From the NCBI RefSeq assembly GCF_015355625.1, contig NZ_JACLAF010000010.1:124001-188000 (forward strand): a DNA stretch of 64,000 nucleotides. Direction: 5' to 3'. The notes below the pieces were generated by a model that worked only from the letters and a program-made list of their open reading frames with translations, searched no databases and had not been told where the DNA came from. Made by a program: the position numbers and the translations under genes. The stretch is from Tamlana sp. I1. Lineage in GTDB: Bacteria; Bacteroidota; Bacteroidia; Flavobacteriales; Flavobacteriaceae. Each line of letters starts with the position of its first letter. Position 1 is the first letter of the stretch. Below are positions 7,892 through 16,317 of the stretch, piece after piece.

Positions 7892-9187
7892 TTAGAAACT
7901 AATGGCAGCTTCTAACATAAATCCGTTGAATTTACCACCGTCTAAACGACCTGTAGCACCTTCATAGTTTTGACTCACATACTCAGCTTTCATTAAGATA
8001 TTTTTAGTCATAAACCAACCACCACCAGCTTGTACTCTTTCAATAGTGATGTCGTCAATTCCATCATATTCAGAGTTTACTGTATTGTAACGTCCGCCAA
8101 CATAGAAGTTCTCATTCTTTCCAAATCGGTATAATAACTCACCCGACAGTTGATCGGCAACACCAGTTAATTCTTCTGGTAAAAATTCTCCTGCACTATC
8201 ATAATTTGTTCCTCCTGAAGCTCTTTCAATTGTTCCAAAAAACTCAAAACCTTTATATCTAACAAATGGATTAAACATAACTGCCGTTACACTGTGTTTA
8301 AAGTTTGGAACAAAACGTCCTGATCTAAACCCAGATGAACCTGGAGCTTCCATAACGTGGTAGTATCTAGAACCTGCTCTGTCTGCAGAATATAAATACA
8401 AACTAGGTGTATATCCTGTAGTATAAATCGAACCAGTTAATCGTACTCTTAAATCTTTATTTAATTGTTTATCGTAACCCAATTTTCCTAAAAAAGCAGC
8501 ACCTCCTGTAGTTCCGTTTGCTTTTTTCTCAACAGATTGATTCAATTTTCCGTTTGCAAAACCAGCCATCACTAAAAAGCCATTTCTTTGGTAGTAAAGT
8601 TCGGCACCAACTTCGGTTGTAAACGAATCCATTATTAAGTTTCCAACAAATGGATTAAATAAAGTTTGTGCATTATCACTTCTTCTAAAATGCGCATCAC
8701 CATAGTTGTTTTCCATATGCCCTACTTTAAGGGTAGTATACTTCATGACATTTTCTAAAAGACCTTTACTAATAAAGTCTAATTTATCAATTTGAAAGTA
8801 CCCACCTTTTACGTATGGTTCTGGGTGATGACGTGAAGATAAATACGTTCTTAAGTGCATTCTAACACCATCTGCAAGTGCCACATCTAAATCTAAGTTT
8901 GCTGTTGCTAAGTTAAAATTAGCACCTAATTCTGCTAATTCATTACCTGCGCCTCCATTATTTGAATGGCTTAATGATTGAAACTGTAAAGTAGAAGCAC
9001 CACCTACTCTAACTTTCACTTTGTCAAATGTTGAAACCGTATCTTTTGGGGCTTCAAAAACGTTAATTCCAGATTTATCAGGTGATCTAAAATTATCGAT
9101 ATGTCGGTTGTTTTGAGCATAAAAACTAAGGCCAGATAAAACCGCCACAGTCAACATTACATTTTTAATAATTGATTTCATAATCAT
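7892..9187 (-). CDS. Outer membrane beta-barrel protein, porin-like
   Basis: This 431-residue protein has a signal peptide (residues 1-24, ending SFYAQ) and then alternating hydrophobic/polar strands rich in Gly, Tyr and Phe. It ends MLEAAISF with a C-terminal Phe, as outer membrane barrels do. Features such as GRYNTVNSEYDG and the paired strands about 12 residues apart suggest 14-18 strands. It resembles flavobacterial phosphate-selective/OprP-like porins, but I cannot name a substrate. ATGs at 9187 and 9181 are both possible. Two YceI genes flank it, pointing to a role with periplasmic lipid- or isoprenoid-binding proteins. Confidence 0.8.
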   Translation of the reverse strand: MIMKSIIKNVMLTVAVLSGLSFYAQNNRHIDNFRSPDKSGINVFEAPKDTVSTFDKVKVRVGGASTLQFQSLSHSNNGGAGNELAELGANFNLATANLDLDVALADGVRMHLRTYLSSRHHPEPYVKGGYFQIDKLDFISKGLLENVMKYTTLKVGHMENNYGDAHFRRSDNAQTLFNPFVGNLIMDSFTTEVGAELYYQRNGFLVMAGFANGKLNQSVEKKANGTTGGAAFLGKLGYDKQLNKDLRVRLTGSIYTTGYTPSLYLYSADRAGSRYYHVMEAPGSSGFRSGRFVPNFKHSVTAVMFNPFVRYKGFEFFGTIERASGGTNYDSAGEFLPEELTGVADQLSGELLYRFGKNENFYVGGRYNTVNSEYDGIDDITIERVQAGGGWFMTKNILMKAEYVSQNYEGATGRLDGGKFNGFMLEAAISF

Positions 9188-9226
9188 TCTTTTTTAATTG
9201 TTTGTAATTATACTTGTTGTTTGTTA

Positions 9227-9811
9227 TTATTTAAATTTTGTTGTGAATTTAATAGTCAAATCGTCGCCAGTAGTAATGGTTCCAAATAATGCTTTTGGAG
9301 GATCTACTTTAAAGTCGGTCATTTTAATTTTCTGTTCACCCATCAAGGTTACAAGTCCATCTTTAATGGTTGTACTAAATGCCATGGCAATGCTTTTTTT
9401 ACTACCTGCAATGGTTAAATCGCCCACAGCTTTCACGTTAAAAACACCATTTCCTTTAGCTTCAACAGTTTCAACTTTAGTTAATTGGAAAAGAATATTT
9501 TTATGTTTATCTGTTTTTAAAGCCTTATAAGTGTTTTTATCCATACCACCTTTGCCACTTTTTAAACTTTCGGCCTCGATTTGTATAGATAAAGCTTCAA
9601 TTTTACCATTTTCGATATCACTAAACTTAATTGTTCCTGATTGCTTTTCAGCATTTTCCTCCCAATCGTGTAAATTGGATGTGCCATAAATTTTTAAAGA
9701 CGAATCTTTATTTACTAATGTTAATTCCTGTGCTTGAGTTAAATTAACTGTGATAAATAAAAGAGCTACAAAAGTGAAAATGCTTTTAAATGATGTATTT
9801 TTAGTTTTCAT
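9227..9811 (-). CDS. YceI-family periplasmic protein (first gene of the YceI-barrel-YceI cluster)
   Basis: This 194-residue protein has a signal peptide ending near LTQAQ (residue 28) and a complete YceI domain: SSLKIYGTSNLHDWEE, MDKNTYKALKTDKHKNILF and the C-terminal DFKVDPPKALFGTITTGDDL. The MDxxxYxALxxxKHPxI segment is typical of the Bacteroidota subgroup. YceI proteins are lipocalin-like and bind long isoprenoid chains in the periplasm. It is 39 nt upstream of the barrel gene and the likely first gene of the operon, with a 52-bp dyad about 40 bp before its start. Confidence 0.88.
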   Translation of the reverse strand: MKTKNTSFKSIFTFVALLFITVNLTQAQELTLVNKDSSLKIYGTSNLHDWEENAEKQSGTIKFSDIENGKIEALSIQIEAESLKSGKGGMDKNTYKALKTDKHKNILFQLTKVETVEAKGNGVFNVKAVGDLTIAGSKKSIAMAFSTTIKDGLVTLMGEQKIKMTDFKVDPPKALFGTITTGDDLTIKFTTKFK

Positions 9812-9848
9812 TATTCTTTTTGTTTTTAATTATGTTACAAAGTTCAAT

Positions 9849-9900
9849 GTATTATCAACAATACAATATGATTTTTATCATGTTGGATTATTGATAATAC
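9849..9900. promoter_or_regulatory. 52-bp dyad upstream of the YceI-barrel-YceI operon, candidate operator with FNR/CRP-like core
   Basis: The outer arms GTATTATCAACAAT (9849-9862) and ATTATTGATAATAC (9887-9900) match at 13 of 14 positions. Inside them lies a second inverted repeat, CAATATGAT and ATCATGTTG around TTTT, whose centre reads TGATTTTTATCA (9869-9880), the TGAT-N4-ATCA core used by CRP/FNR proteins. The dyad ends 38 bp before the ATG at 9811. No gene ends here and there is no T-run, so an operator fits better than a terminator. Which regulator binds is inference. Confidence 0.5.
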
Positions 9901-10133
9901 AAAAAAAGCCTACTTAATTTGTAATATGTTGATTTTAAGGGTTAAGAATTAGGGAATTGGATTAATTAATTTTTTAAGATTTTAATCACAAAAAAATTTT
10001 TAAAATTCAGATGTTACACACATAATGTATTAACGTTGTGTTAAACAAAAAGGATTATAAACCTAATAATCATAATGCTTCACAACGCATTGACTTACTA
10101 ATAATTGGTTTACAAAGTGAGCAGATATATTCA

Positions 10134-10164
10134 TTGATTTTCCTTCGTAAAATTCATATATTTA
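10134..10164 (+). promoter_or_regulatory. Bacteroidota promoter of the acyl-CoA carboxylase operon
   Basis: TTG at 10134-10136, a 20-bp spacer, then TATATTTA at 10157-10164 (seven of eight bases of TAnnTTTG context). It precedes the ATG at 10185 by 20 bp. Its position inside the longer upstream open frame supports the downstream start for the biotin carrier. Confidence 0.5.
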
Positions 10165-10184
10165 CTAATATCATTTTTTTAACT

Positions 10185-10670
10185 ATGAGCGAAATTTATA
10201 CGGTAACAGTTAATAATGGAGAGTCTTTTGAAATATCACCCAACGCCATTTCTAAACTAGATTTGGTTAAAACTTCCAAAAAAAACTATCATATTCTGCA
10301 AAACAACACGGCTTTTCATGCTGAAGTTGCTCATTCCGATTTTCAAAATAAAACCTATCACATAAAAATAAATAACCAGAGTTACCGTGTTGAAATTAAA
10401 GATGACTTAGATGTACGCATTAAAAACATGGGCTTTACTTCCAAAACCACCCCTCAAATTGATACTATAAAAGCGCCCATGCCCGGCTTAATTCTTGAAA
10501 TTAATGTGAAAATTGGCCAAGAAGTTAAAGAAGATACTCCCCTACTTATTTTAGAAGCCATGAAAATGGAAAACAGTATTGTTTCACCCAGAGCAGGCAT
10601 TATAAAATCCATTTTAATTAAAAAAAGTGACGCTGTTGAAAAAGGTCAATTATTAATTGAATTTGAATAA
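10185..10670 (+). CDS. Biotin carboxyl carrier subunit of an acyl-CoA carboxylase
   Basis: This 161-residue protein carries the biotin of a multi-subunit carboxylase. The biotinyl domain is residues 92-161, with the biotinylated Lys127 in EAMKMEN and the usual Pro-Met-Pro-Gly turn (APMPGLI, 97-103) 30 residues before it. The N-terminal 90 residues are the linking region seen in propionyl/oxaloacetate-type carriers. An in-frame ATG at 10038 would add 49 residues without family resemblance, and a promoter lies within that extension, so I use 10185. It is the first gene of an operon with the biotin carboxylase and the carboxyltransferase. Confidence 0.9.
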   Translation: MSEIYTVTVNNGESFEISPNAISKLDLVKTSKKNYHILQNNTAFHAEVAHSDFQNKTYHIKINNQSYRVEIKDDLDVRIKNMGFTSKTTPQIDTIKAPMPGLILEINVKIGQEVKEDTPLLILEAMKMENSIVSPRAGIIKSILIKKSDAVEKGQLLIEFE

Positions 10671-10728
10671 ATAGGTTTTCTAAATCTAATTAACTATTTA
10701 AGCGATCATTTCTTTAAAAAATATTTCA

Positions 10729-12171
10729 ATGAATAAACTATTAGTCGCAAATCGAGGAGAAATTGCCATTAGAGTGATGAAAACCGCCAAAAAAATGGGC
10801 ATAAAATCGGTTGCTGTTTTTTCGGAAGTCGATAGAAACGCACCACATGTTAAGTTTGCCGATCAGGCCATTTGTATTGGCGAAGCACCTTCTAGTCAGT
10901 CCTATTTAAGAGGCGATAAAATTATTGAAGTTGCAAAAAAACTTCAAGTCGATGCCATTCATCCTGGCTATGGTTTTTTAAGTGAAAATGCAGCTTTCGC
11001 TGAATTGTGCGAAACAAATCATATTATTTTTGTTGGTCCGAAATCAAAAGCCATAAAAATTATGGGCAGTAAATTAGCTGCCAAAGAAGCTGTTAAAGCC
11101 TATAACATCCCCATGGTCCCAGGCATTGGTGAAGCCATAACCGATGTGAATAAAGCCATAAATATTGCAAAAAAAATAGGCTTTCCAATTCTTATAAAAG
11201 CTTCGGCCGGCGGTGGTGGTAAAGGCATGCGTGTGGTTGAAAAGGAAAGCGAATTAGAATCGCAAATGCAACGCGCCATTAGTGAAGCTACTTCGGCTTT
11301 TGGAGATGGCTCTGTTTTTATTGAAAAATATGTAACATCTCCCCGACATATTGAAATTCAAATTATGGCCGATAATCATGGGCATATACTCCATTTTTTT
11401 GAACGTGAATGCAGCATACAACGCAGACATCAAAAAGTTATTGAAGAAGCGCCTTCTTCCGTTTTAACGCCTAGTTTACGAGAAAAAATGGGTGAAGCAG
11501 CCATAAAAGTGGCTAAATCTTGTGATTATGTCGGTGCCGGAACCGTTGAGTTTTTATTGGACAACCAACATAATTTCTATTTTTTAGAAATGAACACCAG
11601 ATTACAGGTAGAACATCCTGTAACCGAATTAATTTCTGGAGTTGATTTGGTTGAACTTCAAATAAAAGTAGCCAGAAATGAACCGCTTCAAATACAACAA
11701 GAAGATTTAAAAATTCGAGGGCATGCTTTAGAATTACGTGTGTATGCTGAAGACCCTTTAAACGATTTCCTGCCTAGCGTAGGGCATTTGGAAACCTATA
11801 AAATCCCGACAGGAAAAGGCATTCGCGTAGATAATGGTTTTGAAGAAGGCATGGACATTCCTATTTATTATGATCCCATGCTTGCCAAATTAATTACCTA
11901 CGGGGAAACACGCGAAGAAGCCATTCAACTTATGATTAAAGCCATTGATAATTATCAGGTTAAGGGCGTAGAAACCACATTGGCTTTTGGAAAATTTGTT
12001 TGCAAACATGAGGCTTTTAAATCTGGAAATTTCGACACCCAATTTGTTAAAAAGCATTTCAGTAAAGAATTACTACAAAACGCATTTAATGATGAAGCCC
12101 AATTAGCAGCTTTAATTGCTGTAAAACAATATCTTGAAGACCAAAAAGTATTAAGACTTCCTAATTCATAA
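10729..12171 (+). CDS. accC: Biotin carboxylase subunit (AccC type)
   Basis: This 480-residue enzyme carboxylates biotin using ATP and bicarbonate. It has the three expected parts: N-terminal Rossmann-like domain (LLVANRGEIAIRV), ATP-grasp domain with HPGYGFLSEN, the Gly-rich loop SAGGGGKGMR and FLEMNTRLQVEHPVTE, and the C-terminal biotin carboxylase domain (GHALELRVYAED). The catalytic Glu/Arg pair sits in the EMNTRLQVEH segment. The length is about 30 residues longer than E. coli AccC, as in acyl-CoA carboxylases with a separate carrier. It lies 58 nt after the carrier gene and 19 nt before the carboxyltransferase. Confidence 0.95.
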   Translation: MNKLLVANRGEIAIRVMKTAKKMGIKSVAVFSEVDRNAPHVKFADQAICIGEAPSSQSYLRGDKIIEVAKKLQVDAIHPGYGFLSENAAFAELCETNHIIFVGPKSKAIKIMGSKLAAKEAVKAYNIPMVPGIGEAITDVNKAINIAKKIGFPILIKASAGGGGKGMRVVEKESELESQMQRAISEATSAFGDGSVFIEKYVTSPRHIEIQIMADNHGHILHFFERECSIQRRHQKVIEEAPSSVLTPSLREKMGEAAIKVAKSCDYVGAGTVEFLLDNQHNFYFLEMNTRLQVEHPVTELISGVDLVELQIKVARNEPLQIQQEDLKIRGHALELRVYAEDPLNDFLPSVGHLETYKIPTGKGIRVDNGFEEGMDIPIYYDPMLAKLITYGETREEAIQLMIKAIDNYQVKGVETTLAFGKFVCKHEAFKSGNFDTQFVKKHFSKELLQNAFNDEAQLAALIAVKQYLEDQKVLRLPNS

Positions 12172-12190
12172 GCATTAAAAACACAAATCC

Positions 12191-13732
12191 ATGAGCTCGA
12201 AAATAAAAAAACTTGAAGAACTTAAGGCTTTGTCGCAATTGGGCGGCGGACAAACACGTATTGACAAGCAACATGAAAAGCAAAAATTAACCGCTAGAGA
12301 GCGCATTCAATATTTGTTAGATGAAACCTCATTTGAAGAAATCGGCGCTTTAGTTACCCACCGCACCACCGATTTTGGCATGCAAGACGAAATCTATTAC
12401 GGCGATGGTGTAGTTACAGGATACGGCACTATTGATGGCAGACTTGTGTATGTTTACGCCCAAGATTTCACCGTTTTTGGAGGCGCATTATCGGAAACTC
12501 ATGCCGAAAAAATTTGTAAAATCATGGACATGGCCATAAAAATAGGCGCGCCTATTATTGGACTTAACGATTCTGGTGGCGCTAGAATTCAAGAAGGCGT
12601 ACGCTCGCTTGGTGGCTATGCCGATATATTTTACCGAAATGTGCAAGCTTCGGGCGTGATTCCGCAAATATCGGCCATTATGGGACCTTGCGCTGGTGGT
12701 GCGGTGTATTCGCCAGCAATAACCGATTTTACCCTAATGGTAGAAAACTCGAGCTACATGTTTGTTACAGGGCCTTCAGTGGTTAAAACCGTAACGAATG
12801 AAACTGTAAGCAGCGAAGATTTAGGAGGCGCGAATACCCACGCATCCAAATCGGGGGTAGCTCATAAAACATCTATTAACGACGTAGAATGTTTGGAAGA
12901 CATAAAAAAACTACTAAGTTATCTGCCTCAAAACAACACAGAGACTACAAAAAAAACAGATTGCGAATTGCATGATGAAGTTCGTGATGTGTTATCGGAC
13001 ATCGTTCCAGAAAACCCCAATAAACCCTACGACATGCATGCGGTTATTAAGGGGATTATTGATACCGATTCGTTTTACGAAATTCATAAAGATTACGCCG
13101 AAAGTATTATTGTTGGTTTTGCTCGATTGGGCGGAAGAAGCATTGGTATTGTCGCCAATCAGCCCATGTCCTTTGCAGGTGTTTTAGGGGTGAAAAGCTC
13201 TAGAAAAGCAGCACGATTCACCCGCTTTTGCGATTGTTTTAATATCCCTTTATTAGTTTTAGTCGATGTTCCTGGTTTCTTACCTGGAACCGATCAAGAG
13301 TGGAATGCCATAATTACGCACGGCGCCAAATTATTATATGCTTTTAGTGAAGCCACAGTACCTAGAATAACCGTAATTACCAGAAAAGCCTATGGCGGTG
13401 CTTACGATGTGATGAATTCTAAACATATTGGAGCCGATTTAAATTTCGCTTGGCCTGGTGCCGAAATTGCCGTTATGGGCGCCAAAGGAGCAAGTGAAAT
13501 TATTTTCAAAAAAGAACTATTGAAAGCTGAAAATCCTTCGGAGAAACTTGCTGAAAAAGAAAAAGAATACGCCGAAAAGTTTGCAAATCCGTATGAAGCT
13601 GCAAAACGTGGTTTTATAGATGAAGTCATTCTTCCAAAAAACACCCGAAGAAAACTAATAAAGGCTTTCGCTATGCTAGAAAACAAAGAAGTAAATACGC
13701 CTAAACGCAAACACGGGAATATACCATTGTAA
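12191..13732 (+). CDS. Acyl-CoA carboxylase carboxyltransferase (beta) subunit, propionyl-CoA/methylmalonyl type
   Basis: This 513-residue protein is the full-length carboxyltransferase, with both crotonase-like halves in one chain, as in PccB and methylmalonyl-CoA decarboxylase alpha. Visible motifs are the N-terminal [20 protein letters not shown], the first oxyanion loop [13 protein letters not shown], and the second half with [23 protein letters not shown] and the terminal [10 protein letters not shown]. Together with the biotin carrier and biotin carboxylase it forms one carboxylase. The acyl specificity (propionyl-CoA most likely) is family inference. Its stop is 5 nt from the stop of the convergent helicase-like gene. 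Confidence 0.93.
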   Translation: MSSKIKKLEELKALSQLGGGQTRIDKQHEKQKLTARERIQYLLDETSFEEIGALVTHRTTDFGMQDEIYYGDGVVTGYGTIDGRLVYVYAQDFTVFGGALSETHAEKICKIMDMAIKIGAPIIGLNDSGGARIQEGVRSLGGYADIFYRNVQASGVIPQISAIMGPCAGGAVYSPAITDFTLMVENSSYMFVTGPSVVKTVTNETVSSEDLGGANTHASKSGVAHKTSINDVECLEDIKKLLSYLPQNNTETTKKTDCELHDEVRDVLSDIVPENPNKPYDMHAVIKGIIDTDSFYEIHKDYAESIIVGFARLGGRSIGIVANQPMSFAGVLGVKSSRKAARFTRFCDCFNIPLLVLVDVPGFLPGTDQEWNAIITHGAKLLYAFSEATVPRITVITRKAYGGAYDVMNSKHIGADLNFAWPGAEIAVMGAKGASEIIFKKELLKAENPSEKLAEKEKEYAEKFANPYEAAKRGFIDEVILPKNTRRKLIKAFAMLENKEVNTPKRKHGNIPL

Positions 13733-13737
13733 AAAGA

Positions 13738-14355
13738 CTACCCTTTAAACTTGACAACCTGCGCGTTAAACATAAAACCATCTTGCCAACGCTCAAAACG
13801 GCTATCAAAATGTTCGCCGAAAACTAAATATTGACAACGTTCTATACTTTCGGGAGTACGGGTTACTTCAGCAAAATTTTGGTTTCCAAATAAAAATTCG
13901 GCATCTTCAACAATACACATTTGAAGCTTGTTTAAGTTAATACCATTTAAATAAAAAATCTTATTTAAACGTTTTGGTGTCGCAATAACAACATCAACCC
14001 CATCATAAATTTCATCTCGTTGGTGATCTATATTTTTCTCATCATAAGCACAATATACCCGTAAATCGGTACCACGTGAAAAGGCGTTAAATTCGAGTTC
14101 TAAGTCTAAAGCAGCTTGTTTGTCTTTTACAAAAATTAACGCTCTTGGCGCGTCTTCAAAAGCTTTTCCATTTAATTTCTGAATCACACTAAGCACTATA
14201 CTCGTTGTTTTCCCCGAACCTTTTGGAGCCATAACAAACATGCTTGCGCCGCCTTTAATTTTAGATAATATTAGTTTTTGAAGCGGTAAGGGTTCATTAA
14301 AACCTTTGCTTTCTAACGAATTTCTTAAAGGTTCAATGAGTTTTTTAAATGACAT
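13738..14355 (-). CDS. Single-domain DEAD-box-like ATPase (lacks the second helicase domain)
   Basis: This 205-residue protein corresponds only to the first RecA-like domain of a DEAD-box RNA helicase. It has a Q-motif-like opening (FNEPLPLQKLIL), Walker A (APKGSGKTT, residues 43-51), motif Ia (ALIFVKDKQAA), motif Ib (IATPKRL) and a motif II reading VEDAEF (149-154) instead of DEAD. Motif III (SAT) is not evident and motifs IV-VI are absent. The gene runs to its own stop without sign of a frameshift, so it looks like a genuine short form rather than debris. I expect ATP or RNA binding without independent helicase action. Confidence 0.75.
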   Translation of the reverse strand: MSFKKLIEPLRNSLESKGFNEPLPLQKLILSKIKGGASMFVMAPKGSGKTTSIVLSVIQKLNGKAFEDAPRALIFVKDKQAALDLELEFNAFSRGTDLRVYCAYDEKNIDHQRDEIYDGVDVVIATPKRLNKIFYLNGINLNKLQMCIVEDAEFLFGNQNFAEVTRTPESIERCQYLVFGEHFDSRFERWQDGFMFNAQVVKFKG

Positions 14356-14581
14356 AAAGCTTATTATTTATAGAAATGCAAAGATAGGATTATTAACGGC
14401 TAAGAAAAACTTATACACATTTCTATGGGGATTCATAAGGTTTTCCTTATGTTAGGAATCAAACTTAAAATATTCAAATTAAAATTCTTTAAATGTATTG
14501 TCTATTGAAATTATCGTAGTATAAATTCCTCTTAATTGAAATTGAAAAAGTTGATTAAAAGTTAAAATTCACGTTCATAAA

Positions 14582-14611
14582 TTGAATCATACCATTTAAT
14601 TTGTAAATTTG
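14582..14611 (+). promoter_or_regulatory. Promoter of the second toxin-antitoxin operon, apparently leaderless
   Basis: TTG at 14582-14584, 19-bp spacer, TAAATTTG at 14604-14611: a full consensus Bacteroidota promoter. The predicted start of transcription (about 14615-14618) coincides with the ATG at 14617, so the antitoxin mRNA would have almost no leader. Confidence 0.55.
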
Positions 14612-14616
14612 ATATT

Positions 14617-14850
14617 ATGGGTTTAAGCATAGAAAATAAAAAAATTGAATTAATACAATGGTTGTCAACATTGAATGACCAATCATTAATTGATAAATTA
14701 ATGATATTAAAAGAAAAGGAAAGAACCGATTGGTGGAATGAAATTTCTGAAAGCGAAAAAAATTCTATTGAAAAAGGAATTCAAGATGCTGATGACGGAA
14801 AATTAACTTCTCACTCTACCGTGAAGACCATATATGAAAAGTGGTTATAA
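14617..14850 (+). CDS. Antitoxin of a ParE/RelE-type module (addiction-module component family)
   Basis: This 77-residue protein is charged and helical throughout (LIQWLSTLNDQSLIDKLMIL, WWNEISESEKNSIEKGIQDA) and ends with TIYEKWL. The WWxEIS...IEKGIxDAxxGK pattern is typical of short antitoxins partnered with ParE/RelE toxins in Bacteroidota. It has no evident ribbon-helix-helix domain, so autoregulation may differ from ParD. The stop overlaps the toxin start by 17 nt. No alternative start fits, since the next Met is at residue 29. Confidence 0.72.
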   Translation: MGLSIENKKIELIQWLSTLNDQSLIDKLMILKEKERTDWWNEISESEKNSIEKGIQDADDGKLTSHSTVKTIYEKWL

Positions 14851-15136
14851 AATCCTTTGGACAGACCACGCTATTTCTGAATTAAAAGAGACTATTGAGT
14901 TTCTTGAAAAAATTTGGACCGAAAAAGAACTACGAAAATTTGCCGCTAAATTAAATCACACTATTGATTTGATATCTAAAATGCCCGAAATTTTTCCTGA
15001 ATCCATCGAGAAAAAAAATATTAGAAAAGCTGTTGTTGAAAAGCACAACAATTTATATTACCGTGTTAATAAAAATTCAGTCGAGATTATCTCATTATTT
15101 TCAAACAGAAAAAATCCGAAAAAGAAAAAGATATAA
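14834..15136 (+). CDS. ParE/RelE-family type II toxin
   Basis: This 100-residue protein has the plasmid-stabilisation/RelE pattern: YKILWTDHAISELKETIEFL at the N-terminus, a helical middle, KMPEIFPES, and a C-terminal sheet with NLYYRVNKNSVEIISLFSNRKNP. The final NRxNP is a recurring end in this family. It is translated from a start inside the antitoxin gene (17-nt overlap). The cellular target (gyrase or mRNA) cannot be told from the sequence. The Lys-rich tail KKKKI is unusual but short. Confidence 0.83.
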   Translation: MKSGYKILWTDHAISELKETIEFLEKIWTEKELRKFAAKLNHTIDLISKMPEIFPESIEKKNIRKAVVEKHNNLYYRVNKNSVEIISLFSNRKNPKKKKI

Positions 15137-15199
15137 AGCCACTACACAAGGTTAATATCTCTAATAAACATACAAAACAATTCAGAAAATAAACAAAGT

Positions 15200-15230
15200 A
15201 AAAAGGCACCCAAAAATGAGTGCCTTAAAA
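15200..15230 (-). terminator. Terminator downstream of the YceI gene at 15260
   Basis: AAGGCAC and GTGCCTT form a 7-bp stem around a 10-nt loop; on the minus strand it is followed by TTTTT. It lies 30 nt beyond the YceI stop and may also serve the convergent toxin gene. Confidence 0.6.
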
Positions 15231-15259
15231 CGCTATTAATCTTCCTTTTTCAAAAGAAA

Positions 15260-15838
15260 TTAAAATTCTAAATCTGCTACGATATCAAATTCATCGTAAA
15301 TGGCTTTATCTTTTAAATCATCAAAGAAACTAGCCGAACCGTAACGGATATCATATTTTGTTCTATCAATTTTTAATGATGCTGTTGCTTTATTTCCGTA
15401 AATAGAAATGGTAAAATCAATAGCATGTGTTTTACCTTTAATGGTTAAATCACCTGTAACATGGTAAGCATTTTTACCTGATGCTTTTACTTTTTTAAAG
15501 ACTAGAGTTGAGGTTGGAAATTTTTCAACACCAAAAAAATCATCCGATTTTAAGTGCCCATCTAGTTTTCCTTTGTATTCTCCTTCTAAATCTGTGCTCG
15601 ATAAAGTCGTCATATCCATAACAAACTCACCACCTACTAATTTATCTTTGTCAAACTCTAAAGTTCCCGATTTAATAGCAATCGTACCTTCGTGAGAACC
15701 TGTTACTTTATAGCCTTTCCAAACCACTTTGCTAGCCTCGGTTTTAACTGCTTTTTTTTCTCCACCAATAGTTGTAAATGATGATGCAAAAACAGTAACT
15801 AAAGCGATTACTGCTAATTTTTTAATTGTGTTTTTCAT
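15260..15838 (-). CDS. YceI-family periplasmic protein (third copy in the window)
   Basis: This 192-residue protein has a signal peptide (MKNTIKKLAVIALVTVFASS) and the canonical YceI lipocalin fold: SKVVWKGYKVTGSHEGTI, HLKSDDFFGVEKFPTS, YHVTGDLTIKGKTH and RTKYDIRYGSASFFDDL. The HLKSxDFFxVxKFP and DLTIKGxTxxI motifs line the isoprenoid-binding pocket in the family. This copy is closer to the classical YceI than the two at 7.2 and 9.2 kb. It is the last gene of a probable operon with a SnoaL-like protein and a Crp-like regulator. Confidence 0.92.
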   Translation of the reverse strand: MKNTIKKLAVIALVTVFASSFTTIGGEKKAVKTEASKVVWKGYKVTGSHEGTIAIKSGTLEFDKDKLVGGEFVMDMTTLSSTDLEGEYKGKLDGHLKSDDFFGVEKFPTSTLVFKKVKASGKNAYHVTGDLTIKGKTHAIDFTISIYGNKATASLKIDRTKYDIRYGSASFFDDLKDKAIYDEFDIVADLEF

Positions 15839-15869
15839 GTTTAATTATTTTACTTGTTTTTAATTTGAT

Positions 15870-16223
15870 TTATGATCCGTAATAAAAGCGTTCTTTAATA
15901 ATTTTTCCGTCTTTCCATTCTTGAACTGCCACTTGATTGTAGTTTTTAACGCCCCAATCTTTATGGGTATAATCATAATGCCACTCGACCATGGTGATGT
16001 TTTCGCCTACCGTTACTTTTAATGGTTTGGCACAACGAAACTCGGTAATCGATTCAAAAAAAGCTTCTTCGCGTTTTCTATTTAGACATTTTCCAATGCA
16101 TTCTGGATTGTCATTTTCTTGAATAATCACATCATCGTGATAAAACATTTCAAAGGCTTCTAAGGATTTACCTTGAAGAATAAGGTCGTTTACTTCACTT
16201 ATTTTTTCGATTAATTCGTGCAT
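15870..16223 (-). CDS. SnoaL-like / NTF2-fold protein
   Basis: This 117-residue protein has the NTF2-like pattern: an N-terminal helix (EKISEVNDLILQGKSLEAFE), MFYHDDVIIQEND, a central EEAFFESITEFRC, and C-terminal strands ENITMVEWHYDYTHKDWG and QVAVQEWKDGKIIKERFYYG. Such proteins are cone-shaped pockets that bind or isomerise small hydrophobic molecules; the substrate here is unknown. A longer frame begins at 16250, but MHELIEKI at 16223 is the natural start. It lies between the Crp-like regulator and a YceI gene on the same strand and is probably co-expressed with the YceI. Confidence 0.8.
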   Translation of the reverse strand: MHELIEKISEVNDLILQGKSLEAFEMFYHDDVIIQENDNPECIGKCLNRKREEAFFESITEFRCAKPLKVTVGENITMVEWHYDYTHKDWGVKNYNQVAVQEWKDGKIIKERFYYGS

Positions 16224-16297
16224 CACAGTTAATGAATTATGATGGTACAAATTTCGGCAAGAAGACTGAACTATAAAATGAAGTAGATTATTAAATG

Positions 16298-16317
16298 ATG
16301 TTAATCTAGATTAACAT
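16298..16317. promoter_or_regulatory. 20-bp perfect palindrome downstream of the Crp-like regulator, candidate operator
   Basis: ATGTTAATCTAGATTAACAT is a perfect palindrome with no loop, directly after the stop of the Crp-like gene and 75 bp before the SnoaL-like start. A loop-free dyad is a poor terminator and fits a homodimer binding site. The likely target gene pair is SnoaL-like plus YceI; the regulator is inferred. Confidence 0.45.

Noticed and set aside
9849-9900. The dyad as a transcription terminator
   Set aside because: No gene ends beside it and no T-run follows on either strand.
10038-10184. Upstream extension of the biotin carrier gene
   Set aside because: The extra 49 residues are unlike the family and a promoter sits within them.
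13402-13710. Antisense frame of about 100 codons within the carboxyltransferase gene
   Set aside because: A Ser/Phe-rich shadow of the conserved PccB-type sequence on the other strand.
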